From: Typha latifolia
Lineage: Eukaryota > Streptophyta > Magnoliopsida > Poales > Typhaceae
Direction: 5' to 3'
Assembly: GCA_019914945.1 (NCBI GenBank)
Contig: CM034109.1
Coordinates: 10,222,479-10,286,478 of the forward strand
Length of the DNA: 64,000 nt
Shown here: one piece after another, positions 1 through 12,730 of the stretch
How the letters are laid out: each line of letters opens with the position of its first letter
Numbering within the stretch: the stretch's first letter is position 1
Made by a program: the position numbers and the translations under genes
Notes under the pieces: model-generated
What the model was told of the DNA's origin: nothing
The model's input: only the letters and a program-made list of their open reading frames with translations
The model's database searches: none

Positions 1-98
1 TGCGTCCTTATTATTATAGATTGAAGAGGTTCAGCCTATGCTTCATTCCCACTGTGATTGATTGCTGCTAACTTTTCATAAAATTTTCCTCATGCTAG
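1..98 (+). other. intron at the window edge, upstream of the first receptor-kinase exon
   Basis: The first 98 bases are non-coding and end in a pyrimidine-poor acceptor (catgctag) directly before the transmembrane exon of the receptor kinase. They are the tail of an intron; the extracellular exons lie outside the window. Confidence 0.7.
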
Positions 99-2742
99 AA
101 TTGACAATGGTACAAACAAATGTGACAATGGTTTCTCACCTGACAATATTTCGAAGAAGAAGAAGAAGATCACAACACCAGTCATTGTAGTCATTTCAGT
201 AGTTCCTGTGGTGTTACTTGCAGTAGTGGTGTCTACCTTGTGGATATTGAGAAGAAGTTCACAAGGTCGTTTCTTGTGCAGGCAATCCTTCTCTTTGGAA
301 TAATGTGTTGCCAATTTTCATTTTAATGAGTGCTACACCAGTTATAAGCTTGACCCTTTATCTACAACCTGTATCTCAATTCTCATGATTTTCTGATGGA
401 ACTTCTGGTCTCAGATGCCTTGCCACTTGTTGGGGAAGTTCCAGAAAGAAAAATAGATGTTCAAGGCCATCAGGTGCAATTTGAGAGTAGGCAATTCACA
501 TACATGCAGTTGGCGAACATTACCAACAAATTTAAACGAATCATCGGGAAAGGAGGATTTGGGACTGTCTATCATGGTTACTTGGAAGATGGCACTGAAG
601 TTGCAGTCAAGTTGCTTTCAGAAACGTCAGAACAAGGACGAAAGGAATTTCTGGCTGAGGTATCTAATTTGAACCATATTAGTCATATGTTTCCCACGAA
701 TGAGAGGGCTTTGGGCACAGTTTGATGATGAAGGCATGAAGTTTGGTATGAAATGTTTATACTATAGCTTATATCATAGGGGTTCCAGGCACTTTATATG
801 CAAGCAAGGATTTCAAATGCCTTATGAATCGTTCAACTAAGAAATATTTCCATGTAGAAATGTGATGATTGCTGGAGTTCCTATGCTTCTTGGATATTGT
901 TTTTGTAGTAAATTGTTCCTTCGATATGAATTTCTGTTAGTTACCAACTATCTATTATCTACATTCTATAGAACAAAATAAATTACCCTTTTGTTGTCTT
1001 TCTTTCTGAATTTTTTATGTAAACAATTTGGTATGTCAAAGTATATTTCAAAATGCTGAATAGCCCATCAGGCAATCACAAGGTAGATTTCTTTTGATTC
1101 TAGTTATGGGGAGTTATGACAATGCTTATGATTCTGTCTTGCAGGCTCAGAATTTGACCAAGGTTCATCATAAGAACCTAGTTTCTTTGGTTGCCTATTG
1201 CAACGATGGGGAACACCTGGCTCTCGTCTATGAGTACATGGCTCAGGGAAGCCTTCACGATCATCTTAGAGGTTCATCGTAAAAACTCCTTTGCCATTAT
1301 ATTAATAATCAAATATACTAGAAAATAAATGTGTAAAATGGTTTTTTCTAGTTGTGGCAGTTCTTTTTTTCAACTCCAACTAGGGCCTATCATTTTCTTT
1401 CTTTTGAAAGGCATAGTAGTACAAATTCAGCCAAGTTTTATAATTCTTTTATTTTTATTTTATATCAGCTTCCACCCTGAGATAGAGGTGTCTAGATCAT
1501 GTTGATTCCAAAGTCATTATTGAGTCACTTCGATGGTCCAGATATTAGCTAATTAAAATAACGGTTAACCTTTTTAGCTATTTGATGGACTGCATAATTT
1601 GGTACCTAATTATATAAAAATGGACTTAGATAAAGAGCGCTACCTCGGCCTAAACCACTTACAAATGTGTTTTAAATCCTTAAGTGCACTGACTTCTTGC
1701 TCTTACAGGTAAAACTGGCCTTGGTAGAGCATTGAATTGGAGAGAGCGCCTCCACATTGTTCTTGAAGCTGCACAAGGTTAGGATAAATAATGGATCTTT
1801 ATATGTCTCTTTTTTCTAGATCTTCAACTGCAAGTTCATTTCATATCTTGTTCATTCAATGCAGGCCTGGATTATCTTCACAAAGGATGCAAGCTACCAA
1901 TAATCCACAGAGATGTAAAGTCAGGCAACATTCTTTTAGGTCAAAATTTAGAAGCTAAGATAGCTGATTTTGGGCTGTCCAAGGCAGTTCTTGGTAATAC
2001 ACAAACGCAGGTGTCAACAATGGCACTTGTCGGCACACCAGGATACATTGATCCAGAGTACATCTCTTTTGCATATATTTATTTTTCTGCCAGTTGAGTT
2101 TGACAGGTTGCGACTGGTAGGGAAACAACAGCATAAATGATATAGCCAATATCTATACTCAGGTAGAACTGAAAGAAGTAGAAGTAACCTCTTCGTTAAG
2201 AAGATGGGCATAAGATAAATATCTCATGAAGGAATAAGAAATGAAGATTTTATAACTAGTTGCACAGGAAACCTTTCTTTTGAGCTGCATACAGATGGCT
2301 AATTGTGAACTTGTTGATATTTAGGTACCATAAGTCATGGAAAGTCAGTGAGAAGAGTGATGTGTACAGCTTTGGAGTGGTTTTATTGGAGATAATTACT
2401 GGTGAACCTCCCATTATAGAAGGTAAAGGGAAGGTTCACATCCTAGAACACGTGAAGCCAGCCCTTAACCGAGGGGATGTTGCTAAAATTGTTGATGGAA
2501 GGTTATGTGGAAAGTATGATGTTAACTCTGTATGGAAGGTTCTTGATCTTGCAATGAGCTGCACAGAGGAGAACTCGGCTAAAAGACCAACAATGGCTGA
2601 AGTGGTAATGCAACTAAAGGAGAGTTTGACCGTGGATAATGCTCGTGAGAGAGGGGATGATTTTTACAGTGAGGGCACCCCCGTAAGCGAGAAAAGTGCA
2701 TTTGCAGATCTATCAGCCTCATTCAGTCCATCTGCAAGATAA
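99..2742 (+). CDS. malectin-type LRR receptor-like serine/threonine kinase, 3' part
   Basis: Six exons are visible: 99-265, 415-659, 1145-1271, 1709-1777, 1865-2057 and 2325-2742. Reading phase is continuous from the first to the TAA stop. Exon 1 gives the end of the ectodomain, a lysine-rich stretch and one membrane span ([16 protein letters not shown]), so the first part of the gene is outside the window. The kinase domain follows: glycine loop IGKGGFGTV, catalytic lysine in [32 protein letters not shown] and [12 protein letters not shown], so all catalytic residues are present. Exon order and the LVYEYM...GSLHDHL region match the SIRK/FRK1 (senescence-induced receptor-like kinase, At2g19190 type) group of LRR-I kinases. 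The protein would sit in the plasma membrane and signal to the cytoplasm; its ligand cannot be read here. A decayed copy of the last two exons lies 1.3 kb downstream. Confidence 0.9.
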
Positions 2743-4003
2743 GCCGGCTGCTATAATGCTACGTATTCCTCCCCAGTAGTCTGAACTGGTTTTCTACTTT
2801 GCTTATTTCAAGTGAGCATTCAACATGTCTGGCCTGATGTTGCTTCAAGTTAGCTGTGTAATTTGTAATAATTGTTATCTATAACAATGTTTTCTGGGAA
2901 CAAAACCTGTCTTCCCTTAAGCCTGCAACTTCTGCATGCCTTTTGCTGTTAATCAATCATTCTAAATTGGAATTCTTCTAGGATTTTTCAACTGATCCAT
3001 GCCCATCTTTTGATGTGCATCTTACATAAAATATTTGTGCAAGTACTGGAAGGGGAGCATTGTTGTTGGTGCTGGTTTTTCTTTTCTTTCTTTTTTCTTT
3101 GCATATAATCAGATGCATTCTTGTCTGTACACTTCTATTTGACATATTTGCAAGCTGACTTCCATTTAAAGGCCGAGAAAACTACGTCCCATTAGTTAAA
3201 GGAATTTCCTCAGTATAATCCTTGTATTTCTACTAAAATGACCTTCCGTTTTTCTTTAGATGGTCATCCGAAGTACTTTAATCAAAGGATAGGTATAACA
3301 AATATACTACTCGCTGGCCGTCTCTCGACGAGAAAGAATACTAATAATTTCTTTTTCTCGGAAACTATTTTGATTGATTACGTAATATACAAAATATTTC
3401 TTTTAACCCTTGTCAACAACAGTACCTTTCGTTCTTCTTATATGATTACAAGCTCACGTCTCACAGGTGGCAATAGCCGTACTTACCTTTGGAGCAATAT
3501 TTCTTTTAAATCTGGATTGCTCTTCTTTCAAGTGCATATAACTTGTATGGATTGTCACCCTAAGTTTAGCTGTATATTTTGTAATAAAATTAGAATTCCT
3601 AATTAGAATTGAAGTTTAGTTAATGATTCCAGTTACCATAAAATCCTCTTTCACCGGTTAGAAGTTACAACCCAGAACTATACAGAATCAAGCAACTGGC
3701 AGAGAGAAGTTGGTTAGAGAAACTAGTGGGATTTCGAGTATTACTGTATAACTCCGTATTAAAAATTAGAACAATCTATTTCTCAACCATCTATGTTCTC
3801 TCTTTTACATTTCAACCCATTGAAGGTGCTGCCTTTCTTCAGTTTTGTCATTGCGTTTCATATTTTCACTACATTTACACTGAAATTTAGAGTTTTTCTT
3901 CTTCTTTTTTTACTGATGATATAAATGCATCCATCTTTACTTATCCCTTTAATTTCCTAGATCGTAAGATGCATCTCTAGTTCTTTCCGTTTCTTCTTAT
4001 TCA
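2743..4003. other. 3' UTR and spacer between kinase gene and its pseudogene copy
   Basis: About 1.3 kb of AT-rich sequence. The first 150 bases are the kinase 3' UTR, and they reappear in diverged form after the pseudogene (around 4723-4870). A 122-codon open frame at 3238-3606 has no recognisable domain and looks like chance. I see no other gene. Confidence 0.5.
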
Positions 4004-4723
4004 ATGGATTATCTTCACAAATGATGCAAGCTACCAATGATTCACAACATTCTTTTAGGTCAAAATTTCGAAGCCAAGATAGCTGATTTTGGGCTATCTA
4101 AGGCAGTTCTTGGTAATGCACTACAAATGAGTGTGTCTAACAATGATCAGGATACATTGATCCAGAGTTTGACTTTGCGTCAAACTCTACTGGCAGAAAA
4201 ATAGATATTTGCAAAAGAAACAGCAGATAAATGATATAGCTAATATATCTCTCAGGAAGAACTGGAAGAAGTAGAAGCAACTTCTTTGTTTTGCTAAGGA
4301 GTCGAGCATAAGATAAATCTCTCATGGAAGAACAAGAAATGAAGATGTTATAACTAGTTGCACAGGAAAACTTTCTATTAAATGGCTAATTGTGAAGGTT
4401 CTCACAGTTCAGCTTTGGAGTGGTTTTACTGGAGGTAATTATTGGCCAACCTCCCCTTTAATTGAGAGGATATTGATGAAATTGTTGATCGAAGGCTGCA
4501 TGGAAAGTGTGATGTTAATTCTGTATAGAAGATTCTTGATCTAGCAATGAGCTGTAAGGCAGAAAACTCAGCTCAAAGACCAACAATGGCTGAAGTGGTA
4601 ATGCAGCCAAGGGAGAGTTTGACACTGGAGAATGATCATAAGGAAAGCGAGAATTCATACAGTGAGGGCATCCCCATACATGAGAAGAAGATGTATCAAC
4701 CTTATTTAGTCCATTTGTAAGAT
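4004..4723 (+). pseudogene. decayed tandem copy of the receptor-kinase last two exons
   Basis: The segment aligns base by base with exon 5, intron 5 and exon 6 of the upstream kinase (1865-2742) and continues into its 3' UTR. The damage is clear. An 18-base in-frame deletion removes the catalytic Arg-Asp-Val-Lys-Ser-Gly after the first His. A net shift of 13 bases near 4140 destroys the frame around the activation loop. The start of exon 6 with its acceptor is lost near 4395. A TAG replaces a Trp codon near 4527. The N-terminal kinase half is absent. It is a truncated unprocessed duplicate (introns kept), so it arose by DNA duplication and not by retroposition. Confidence 0.85.
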
Positions 4724-6998
4724 AAGCTGCTGTGTATTCTGCTTCCCAATAGTCTGAATTGGTTTTCTTCTTTCATTTGGACTCTGTTGCTTGAAGTTAA
4801 GCTGTATAAATTTGTTATCATTCTTATCTATTGCAATGATTTCTGGGAACAAAATCTGTCGTCCGTTAAAACCAGCAAATTCTGCTTTACATTTTTAAAC
4901 AAATTCTTGAATTTCTTACTACTTAGTCCCCAATTTGCTCTCATAATTTGGCTTTTGGTGCAAGCAAGGCTGCAAGGACATACTATCTATCAAGCATGTC
5001 CAAATTCTTTCCTGTGCTCATAGCATGACTTAGCTTGAAACACGAAAATGGTGAATAAAAAATTTAGTTCATTTTCTTAGGCCTTGTATTCTTTTGAGTT
5101 TAGGAACCCTTGCACTGGTTTATTAACCAAACATTATTTTATCTTTTTCGTATCTAATTAAGTTTGAGGCTTAATCTCAAACCAAACAAGGACTTAGCAT
5201 TCTGTTGCTTCAACACGTCCGTGATGAGCTAATGCAATTTGCCAACATATGCTTTGTATTATAACTTTTTTCCTTCCATCAAATTAAATGCTTCTTAGGC
5301 AACAAATGACTTAAAAAATTTGAAACAATCTAGATAGTATCCTAACTTGCAGCATAAGAAAGAGTAGATTTTTTAGCTATAAAGAACAAGCCAAGTTAAT
5401 TGACTGACTTCTTCTAAATGAGAGTATGGACTTTTAATAACAATATGAGGATGTTATCCCTAAATTATTCTGCAAGAATTCATTAGTTTATATCTCCTAG
5501 TTCAACATTCAGAGCCCATCATCTTATCATTAAGCTAATTGCATATATAATAGCTTATAGAAAGACAATTAGTCCGTTGACTTGGGACTGTTGATGTATC
5601 GATAAGATCGACTGAAATCGAAGTTGCATTTAAAAGGACAGCTAATGAGTTGATAGATGGAATAGAAATTATTTTGTTGACTCTAGTAAACAACAAGTGG
5701 AGTTCTTAATTTCCTCTAGCAAGTTATTGTTTTTAATTCACCCAATATACATTTCCTTAATTTGCTAGTGTTATGGATTGAGATGATTTTAATTAGTTAA
5801 GACAGTCCAGTAATTGCAATTAATATCTTGCATGGATTGCGTTAACGTTGCGTCATGTATACTTGACCAATAGCCAACGATAGATAGGGCTGTCAAAATA
5901 ATCGACCTCTATTAGAGTTTAGCTCACTAAGGTTTAATTAAGTTAAACTCAAAATTAAGTAAATTTAAGTTTGATTAGCTGAACGAGGCTCAAAATTAAG
6001 ACTCAAAAATAAAAATATATAAAATTATATAATATATATAATTAATATGAACCTTTAAATTAAGATGTTATGGCTCATAATACTCTAGAGCTATATTTTT
6101 ACCCATGTTATGGCTGCAATAGAAGAAAGTATTGGTTCTTTATTTTTATATACTAGTTTAAGTTTGATTTAATTCAACCTTAATCCAGACAAAATTAGGC
6201 TTGTTTAAGAGCTCGAGCTCAAATTAAAATTGAATTATTTTGAATTAAGATTCAAAATTATTTTGAATCAAGTTTGATTAGAGCTCTCTCGATTACAACA
6301 GTGAATTTGATAGGTAGCACAACCTCAAAAGTTTATTAAATTCCCCAGATCTCTGTATACATGGTAACAGGCCTCATGTAAATGGATTACCCTTTTTTTA
6401 TGTCTTGAAAGATGATGGGAATATAAGCCTGCATGTAAATCCATGGAGAAAATGTTCAAAAGATTGCTATATTTTGGTTAAAGTGATAATAAGGCAGTTG
6501 AATGGAACACTACTTGAAACAAATAGTAAGACAACAGCTAAAAAGTAAAAACTCATTCATATAGAATCACTTGACCTAACTTTGCATTAAGAGATTATCC
6601 AAATGAGGAGTGAGAAGAAGAAAAGTTGGCTATGTTTACTTACCCTCAATTAAGAAACAATGCCTTCCAAGAATTAAATGCATATAAAAGAAAGCAACAA
6701 ACAAGATATGATGAAGTAGAAATTTTGAGTTCCTAGTTATTCTTATTTTTGACTCGGATATTTATCTAATGAAGTAGAAATGTTTAGATTGTACACAATT
6801 GATGGTCAAATTAATTGGAATTATTAATATCCTTGAATTGCCATCTAAGGAGATGTTCTCACCAATGCCATCTCAATACTATCAATCTCATGTGATGGAG
6901 TCTTTATATCCCATATACATTGCATTCTTGTGAGGTGTGGACTTATTTGTGGTCCTTAAAAACTTTGTGACTTTGAGAAAAGAACAAGGAATAGTGTA
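4724..6998. other. AT-rich intergenic sequence
   Basis: The first 150 bases repeat the kinase 3' UTR. Beyond that I see no gene. Short open frames (for example 4787-5023) have no domain and no splice context. An AT-rich dispersed repeat is listed separately within this stretch. Confidence 0.5.
5885..6300. repeat. AT-rich dispersed repeat, copy 1 (tentative)
   Basis: A stretch dominated by short words such as tttaatt, caaaatta, tttgattag and gagctcgagctc. The same vocabulary, in inverted orientation, fills 38520-38905. Similar low-complexity segments are common non-autonomous repeats in plant spacers. Boundaries are estimates, and I see no terminal repeats. Confidence 0.3.
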
Positions 6999-7109
6999 TT
7001 TTGTCTAGATGATAATTATCAATGTAGGACCGGGTCGAAGTAAGCATCGTATACCCTCCACATGCATGTTTCGACATACACGTAATTGATAATAATTATC
7101 GAGACAAAT
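6999..7109. repeat. 111-bp imperfect hairpin
   Basis: Bases 6999-7023 pair with 7085-7109 with few mismatches, and pairing continues inward: gtcgaagtaagcat on one arm against the complement of atgcatgtttcgac on the other. The loop is only about 10 bases. Size and pairing resemble either a tiny foldback element or a small-RNA precursor. No clear target-site duplication is visible. Confidence 0.55.
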
Positions 7110-9827
7110 GCTCCTCCTGTTTGCTCTACTGTTTCATAAATATTGCTTAATTTTGTTCCTTCTGCTGCTCTGAAGGAATTGTATGCAAACCTGCATTATT
7201 GTATTATCCTTCCAAAGTTCAGAAAACTTCTCACTGTTTGACTCCACACTTTTGGGGAAAATAGGCACAAAGTACAGAGCAAAAGGTTATTGTCTATTTC
7301 ACACTAGATATATTTCTACTTATGATAAGGAGATAGATGTAGAAGAGGCTCCTTTTTCATCCAGAAAAGCCCTCCATGACTCATGAGACTAATCAGCAGC
7401 CTAAATTATTCTATAAAGAGATTCGGTTTCGTATAAGATTTGATTATACATCTTCCCGTTAGAAGAAATTGTTGAGATATCTTCTGATTGTAAAGATGCT
7501 TGATTTGTAGATACTCGTCATTGTCATCAACTTCATAGTGAAATTTGCAGGTCATGGGAGTGGACTAAGTACTTTCTACTAAATTTCTTCTATTGTATTG
7601 GAAGAAAAGTGTATTTCAAGCTTAACTAGTAAAGTTATGCCAGGCTTATTATCCACCTCTATATTCATACTATATATCTGGGACTTAAAAAATCTCTTTA
7701 ATTGTTTCAATATTTTTTACTTCGGGACTTATCAATAATATTATAAGGTTAATGCATGTCAATGTCATGCTTCCACTCCTTACCATTTCACTGAACTCTT
7801 ATGTTCTTGGAGTACTCAGTTGTTTAACATTCAAATCTCGGTCGATATTTCTTTTCTTTGAAATAAGAACTTTATCTCTTAATCAAATAATCTATCTTCA
7901 TATAATAATTTTCAAATTCCTCTCAGTTTTTGTTAGGCTTTGGAATTCCTGATTCAGAAGTTAAGCTCTGAACATAGGGAACTCTTTATCAACTAAATAT
8001 CCTCTTAGTTCTGAATGGCAGCCGACATTTACTTTTTAAGAAATTTCCTAGTTTTTCAAAAAGTAGGGGGTTGTTTCCTGAAACATGGAGTATGGAAGCA
8101 AACTTCTTCAGATTGTAGAAATCCTCAGCTACTTTGTCTGCTGTCTTATTCATCGACGACGAGGAATAAAAAAGTAATAGTACATCCGTTCATCGCTAAG
8201 TTCAGCAAATTAGTGCTTCTGTCTCTGTCTTAGCTCTGCCTTGGATATTTCCGTGAAGAGGAGTACTAGTTCTATGTAGAAAACTTGCACACATAATTAT
8301 GAATTTTAGGCATAAAATGACTTGATATTTGCTTACTTTCTGAACATTTTGAGGTGGAGATGGACTATTGACACCATGCTGGAAAAAAAAGAACTTGAAA
8401 GATCCAAGCTACTTGTCATCAAGCAAATGGTTATGTTATAGCTATCATGTAGACTTATTCATTCATTTGAATATCTTATCATGAACATGTTTATTATTCT
8501 GATGAAATCGAAATGAATAGATTCTGAACGTATATTAAGCTCAATCTTATCCATGAATAGAATAGAGTAAATCCTAGTGGGTGGTTTTGGGCCACAAGCA
8601 ATGAACAGTATTTTCAGAAAGGACTTGAATGATGATGATCAATAAAGAAATTTGATCACTATATGTCAGAAATTTAAAAGCTCTAATAACTTTAGCTCTA
8701 TATAATAAGGGTTTATGATGCCATTCTTTTAGGTTTCATCAAAACCACAAGCTCCTGCACTAGTTAATAATTGTCATAAGATTACTCAGGTAAATTGTCA
8801 ACTATGAGGGTATGGTATGTATTGTCCACTAGGCTGAAAGTTCAAGGAAGAACATGTGTGGGAAAATTTGACTAAACCTAGTTGTATATATCTCGTCTTT
8901 GATTTACTTAGTGATAGCAATGTCAACCATTGATGAGGGTTCAATAGTCCACTTGTCTGTTTCTCACAGGACAAACCTCCCCCCCAAAAAAAAATAGATT
9001 AATCCTAATTTAAAAAGTATTATGTTATATTAATGTCATATATTTGTGTGTGTTTATTTATTGAATCATTAAGATAGTATGGTTACTTGTGAGCTAATTA
9101 ATAGTGACCCACCTTAGAGAAGTGAGAGTTTCTTACAAAAAGGTCTTTAGTGTTGAAAGGTGTGCCATTGGCATGACTGGGAGCTTCTCCGAAACTGATA
9201 CTCTGACATGTTCAAACTGCCATATTGTCCTCCCATGGAAGACAGACTAGACCTTCCATTCCTAAGAGACTTTTCTTCAAAATAAACTAAGGAAATATCA
9301 TCATGTAGGCCATTATATTAACCCAAGTGGTCATAATAATTGATAAAATAAAGGAAGGAATCTTGAAGCTTTTAATGAGCATGATAGCTACATTTCCTCT
9401 CTCTTTTTCTCTCTCTCCTCAATTGGCTTTGAACAAGCCATTGATTCTTCCAGGACCCATGCAAGCTTCGTGACCTCTGAGCACAAGCAGGAGGTGAAAC
9501 AGTCGTGCTGACCATCTCCAAAACCATGCATATTTCATTGCTGCAGTCCAAACACTAGAAGGTCTCACTAATGCTCCACAAAATAAAAAAATTAAACTGT
9601 AGTCACATATAATACCTTCTCAGAAAACCCATTTCTATTCTCTAATTAATCATTTACATGGTAGTAATGCATTCGTTAGTGAGTTAAAATGTCATCCTCC
9701 AACCACTCCCATCTGAAGCTAAACCGGTGTCTTCTATTCATTTACATGTAGATAATCCATCCCAGTGCTCCAAGCTAAAAGAAATAAGAAAAGACTAAAG
9801 AAGAACATTAAGAAGTTCTGAAATCAA
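7110..9827. other. intergenic sequence downstream of the MYB gene
   Basis: AT-rich spacer. Short open frames at 7183-7386, 7752-7952 and 8015-8233 lack recognisable domains. A C-run followed by an A-run lies near 8978-8993. The last few hundred bases are probably the 3' UTR of the minus-strand MYB gene. I see no other gene. Confidence 0.5.
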
Positions 9828-10858
9828 CTACAAGTGTGTTAGACTTTGGAACAATCCTTGTGGCTTGACCTCTGAAGCAGCCCACATGTTGGCTAAGTTG
9901 GAGGAGTAGAAGTAAGGAGGAAATTCTCCCATGCTCTCCTGGGAGCCGTAGTTACTGGGGAATCCAAACTCTGAGAAGAATGCATCGTTTATATAGCTAG
10001 TAGAGCTGCTGTTCTCCACCGTGACCGTCGACGACGAGGCCATCGAAACCTCTTCGGACGGCGACACGACCATAGGCTGCGGCGGCGGCGGCGGCGGCGG
10101 CGCGAACTCGGTGTAGTACACCTTCTGGGATTCATGAGTGAATCCATAGGTATGGTCAAGGAATTCAGCTGGTGGCATCCAGAAGGCGTCGCCGCCGTTA
10201 TAGCCCTCGGCTTTGATGGTCGCAGCGAGAGAAGGTGGTGGTGGAGTAGGAGAAGTAGTAGTAGTAGTGGGACTTATTTGTCCTCCCATCACCTTCTTCT
10301 TGAGTTTGGTGTTCCAGTAATTCTTAACATCGTTGTCAGTTCTTCCAGGTAGCTTAGAAGCAATAACAGACCACCTATTCCAGAATTAAGAGAGAGAAAG
10401 AGAGAGAGAGAGAGAATTTAAGATGAATTCTAGATTTGGGTCAATCTCCAAATTAATTAATTTTAATAGTAGTAGTAATAGCAGTAGTAGCACCTGCTTC
10501 CAATCTTGTTGTAGAGTGAGAAGATGACGGTGTCTTCTTCTTCTGTGAAGCCTCCATGTTTGATGTCCGGTCTAAGGTAATTGAGCCATCTTAGACGGCA
10601 GCTCTTGCCACAGCGTTTGAGACCTGGAACAAATTAATTCATGACACACCAGATGAGCTACATGCAAAGACTAAACTTGAGGAAAACTAGAAGAGAATGA
10701 GGAAATCAATCAATCCATTGACCTGCTTTCTGGGGCAAAGCAATCCAATTGCCACCAGTGCCATGCAACTCGACATAGCTCTTGAGGATGGCATCTTCCT
10801 CTGGCGACCATGGCCCCCTCTTCACGTTCGCCTTGTCACAGCAAGGCGCCCTTCCCAT
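9828..10858 (-). CDS. R2R3-MYB transcription factor, subgroup 14 (RAX/MYB36/MYB87-like)
   Basis: Three exons on the minus strand: 10858-10723, 10623-10494 and 10374-9828, total 270 residues. The start [18 protein letters not shown] is the standard R2R3 N-terminus. R2 (about residues 14-63) ends in the exon 1/2 boundary at LPQKAG, and R3 (about 66-114) contains [14 protein letters not shown] and [18 protein letters not shown]. The two intron positions inside R2 and R3 are those conserved across plant R2R3-MYBs. The [11 protein letters not shown] and KHGGF motifs point to subgroup 14, whose Arabidopsis members control axillary meristems (RAX1-3) and endodermal Casparian strip formation (MYB36). 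The C-terminal half is Pro/Ser/Thr-rich with a run of seven prolines encoded by CGG/GCC repeats. It acts as a nuclear DNA-binding factor; the target genes cannot be read here. Which subgroup member it represents is uncertain. Confidence 0.93.
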
Positions 10859-10907
10859 TCCTAAGAGCCTAATCTCGCATACAAAGCCAAGAAGAGTAAA
10901 GCTCACG

Positions 10908-10909
<2 letters not shown>

Positions 10910-10970
<61 letters not shown>

Positions 10971-10990
10971 AGAAGAAGAGAGAGAGAGCG
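10910..10990. repeat. (GA)n/(AGA)n microsatellite in the MYB leader
   Basis: A pure GA run of about 58 bases followed by AGA triplets and more GA. It lies 50-130 bases upstream of the MYB start codon, downstream of a TATA box, so it should be transcribed as a CU-rich leader of the MYB mRNA. Confidence 0.9.
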
Positions 10991-11018
10991 GACAAATGGG
11001 GTGTGGACTAGTGTATGA

Positions 11019-11025
11019 ATTTATA
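11019..11025 (-). promoter_or_regulatory. probable TATA box of the MYB gene
   Basis: On the minus strand the sequence reads TATAAAT in a GAGCTC...ATTCATAC context, about 160 bases upstream of the MYB ATG. Transcription would start near 10990, giving a leader that includes the GA/CT microsatellite. Confidence 0.5.
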
Positions 11026-11368
11026 GAGCTCAAGAAGCAAAGGCTTGACCATGTACGACATTAAAGTTGCGCCACTTTCTTCTTACTCCTTTTCATATTA
11101 TAAGTATTTTATTAATCGAAAAAAAAATAGTTACCCCAAAAATTACCCGACTGAAAAAGAAAATAAGTAGGATTCTCACATTAACGTTAATTGATTAAGT
11201 TTAATGATTCATTAAATGGATTACTCACCTGATATCAAACCATCAATTGTTATATTAGAGAAGACTTTGAGGCTCATTGTCAAAAGTCTTCACATTGGAA
11301 AATGGAAATGTACGGCCCCCAACAACCATCATCTTGTGAGGTGGACTCTTATGTCCATGAACACTTAT

Positions 11369-11420
11369 TTTTTTTTCTTTTTTTTTTTCTTTTTTTTTTT
11401 TTTGGAGAGAGAGAGAGAAA
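11369..11420. repeat. poly-T tract followed by GA repeat
   Basis: A T-run of about 33 bases broken by two Cs is followed by ggagagagagagag. Simple-sequence DNA with no visible coding role. Confidence 0.8.
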
Positions 11421-12730
11421 GAGAAAACACTAATTTGTCTATCTGCCACTAAATCCCGGACCCATTCCAACGTCCAGTCTCCGTGCCGCGAGCTTAATAA
11501 ACCGAGTCAATTTCGAGCCGGATTGGGCCCACATTGATAATTGAGAGCTCAGATGGGTTGGGCGAACTCTAGTCTTTCATCCGTGATTAGAGAAATTAAA
11601 CTTACTAATTAATTAAATCGAGTCGACTAAAGCAACGGCGGGATTTATGCAAAATAATCGCTGTTTGATCTCTTCGTAGATCACATGAATTAATTTAACG
11701 CAAATGAAGAAATAGTAAAAGTTCTTTTTATATTGTTTGTACAACTAAGATTCGACTCGTCTATTAATAAAACGAGAATGGAGTCAACGAACATGAGGGG
11801 CGGCTAAGACTAAAGAGGGCTTAAGATGTCTCTTTTTTTTTTTCTAAGTAAATTTATTAATGAAGCTAAACTTTTGACTTTATTGATGAAGAGTGCAATT
11901 AGACTCGATCAAAACTCAACTTAGGATCGATTATGACATGATAAATTTAAATTTTTTTTTCTTTACGTGTATATTCTTTTATAGTCTCTTAAGTTTTTCT
12001 TTTTATAAAAAAAATGCTCTAAAAATATCTGTACTATATGTATACCTCTCTAAAATTAATATTTCTTAAAATCCCTATTTATGCATAGATACTTATCTAA
12101 CAATTAAAATTTAATCCATTTAATAGCCAAAAAAAATTTATTTATTCCGTTTTACGTACGTTAATTATAAATGAATCAGATTTTAACATTTAGTTACCAA
12201 AAAGTGTAGAAGGGTACAGATATAAAAACATTTGGTTTTTAAGGGTACGTATACGTAGTAGGTAAATGAAGTTTATAAGGGTATGAGAGTAAATAAGAAG
12301 TTTATGAGGGGTTACTGTGTAAAAACCTCCAAAAATTTTAAGGACAATGAAGCAAGAGAGGAATAGAAAATAAAAGTATATATTAAAGAACATATTGACA
12401 AAAGGAAAGACTTCTTATTCTTATTAATGAGACCATTATAGCACTTGACAATCATGTGGGCATTGTAAAATGGGTCTTAATTAATCCAGTTAAACTATTT
12501 TGTTCTCAGCTTCATATGGTTGGAATTAACGTGGTCCCAAAATAATATTATGAATGAAGCTCTCATCATTGCCACCCTGTGAGCTTATCGTTATCAAGTT
12601 CCATCTTTAAATAAAGACCTCAAAAATTTCCACATTGGATGCGTTCATGTGGGACCCTTTTATTCAAGTTAAAAGGAGCTTGTATTCACCCTGAAACACT
12701 AATAACTTTTTCGAAACGAGTCAAGTGTAA

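Noticed and set aside
3238..3606. 122-codon open frame on the plus strand
   Set aside because: No recognisable domain, AT-rich codon use, and it lies between a gene and its pseudogene copy without promoter or splice signals.
11985..12345. Possible foldback element upstream of the syntaxin gene
   Set aside because: Only scattered words are complementary. Ends and a target duplication could not be set, so I did not list it as an element.
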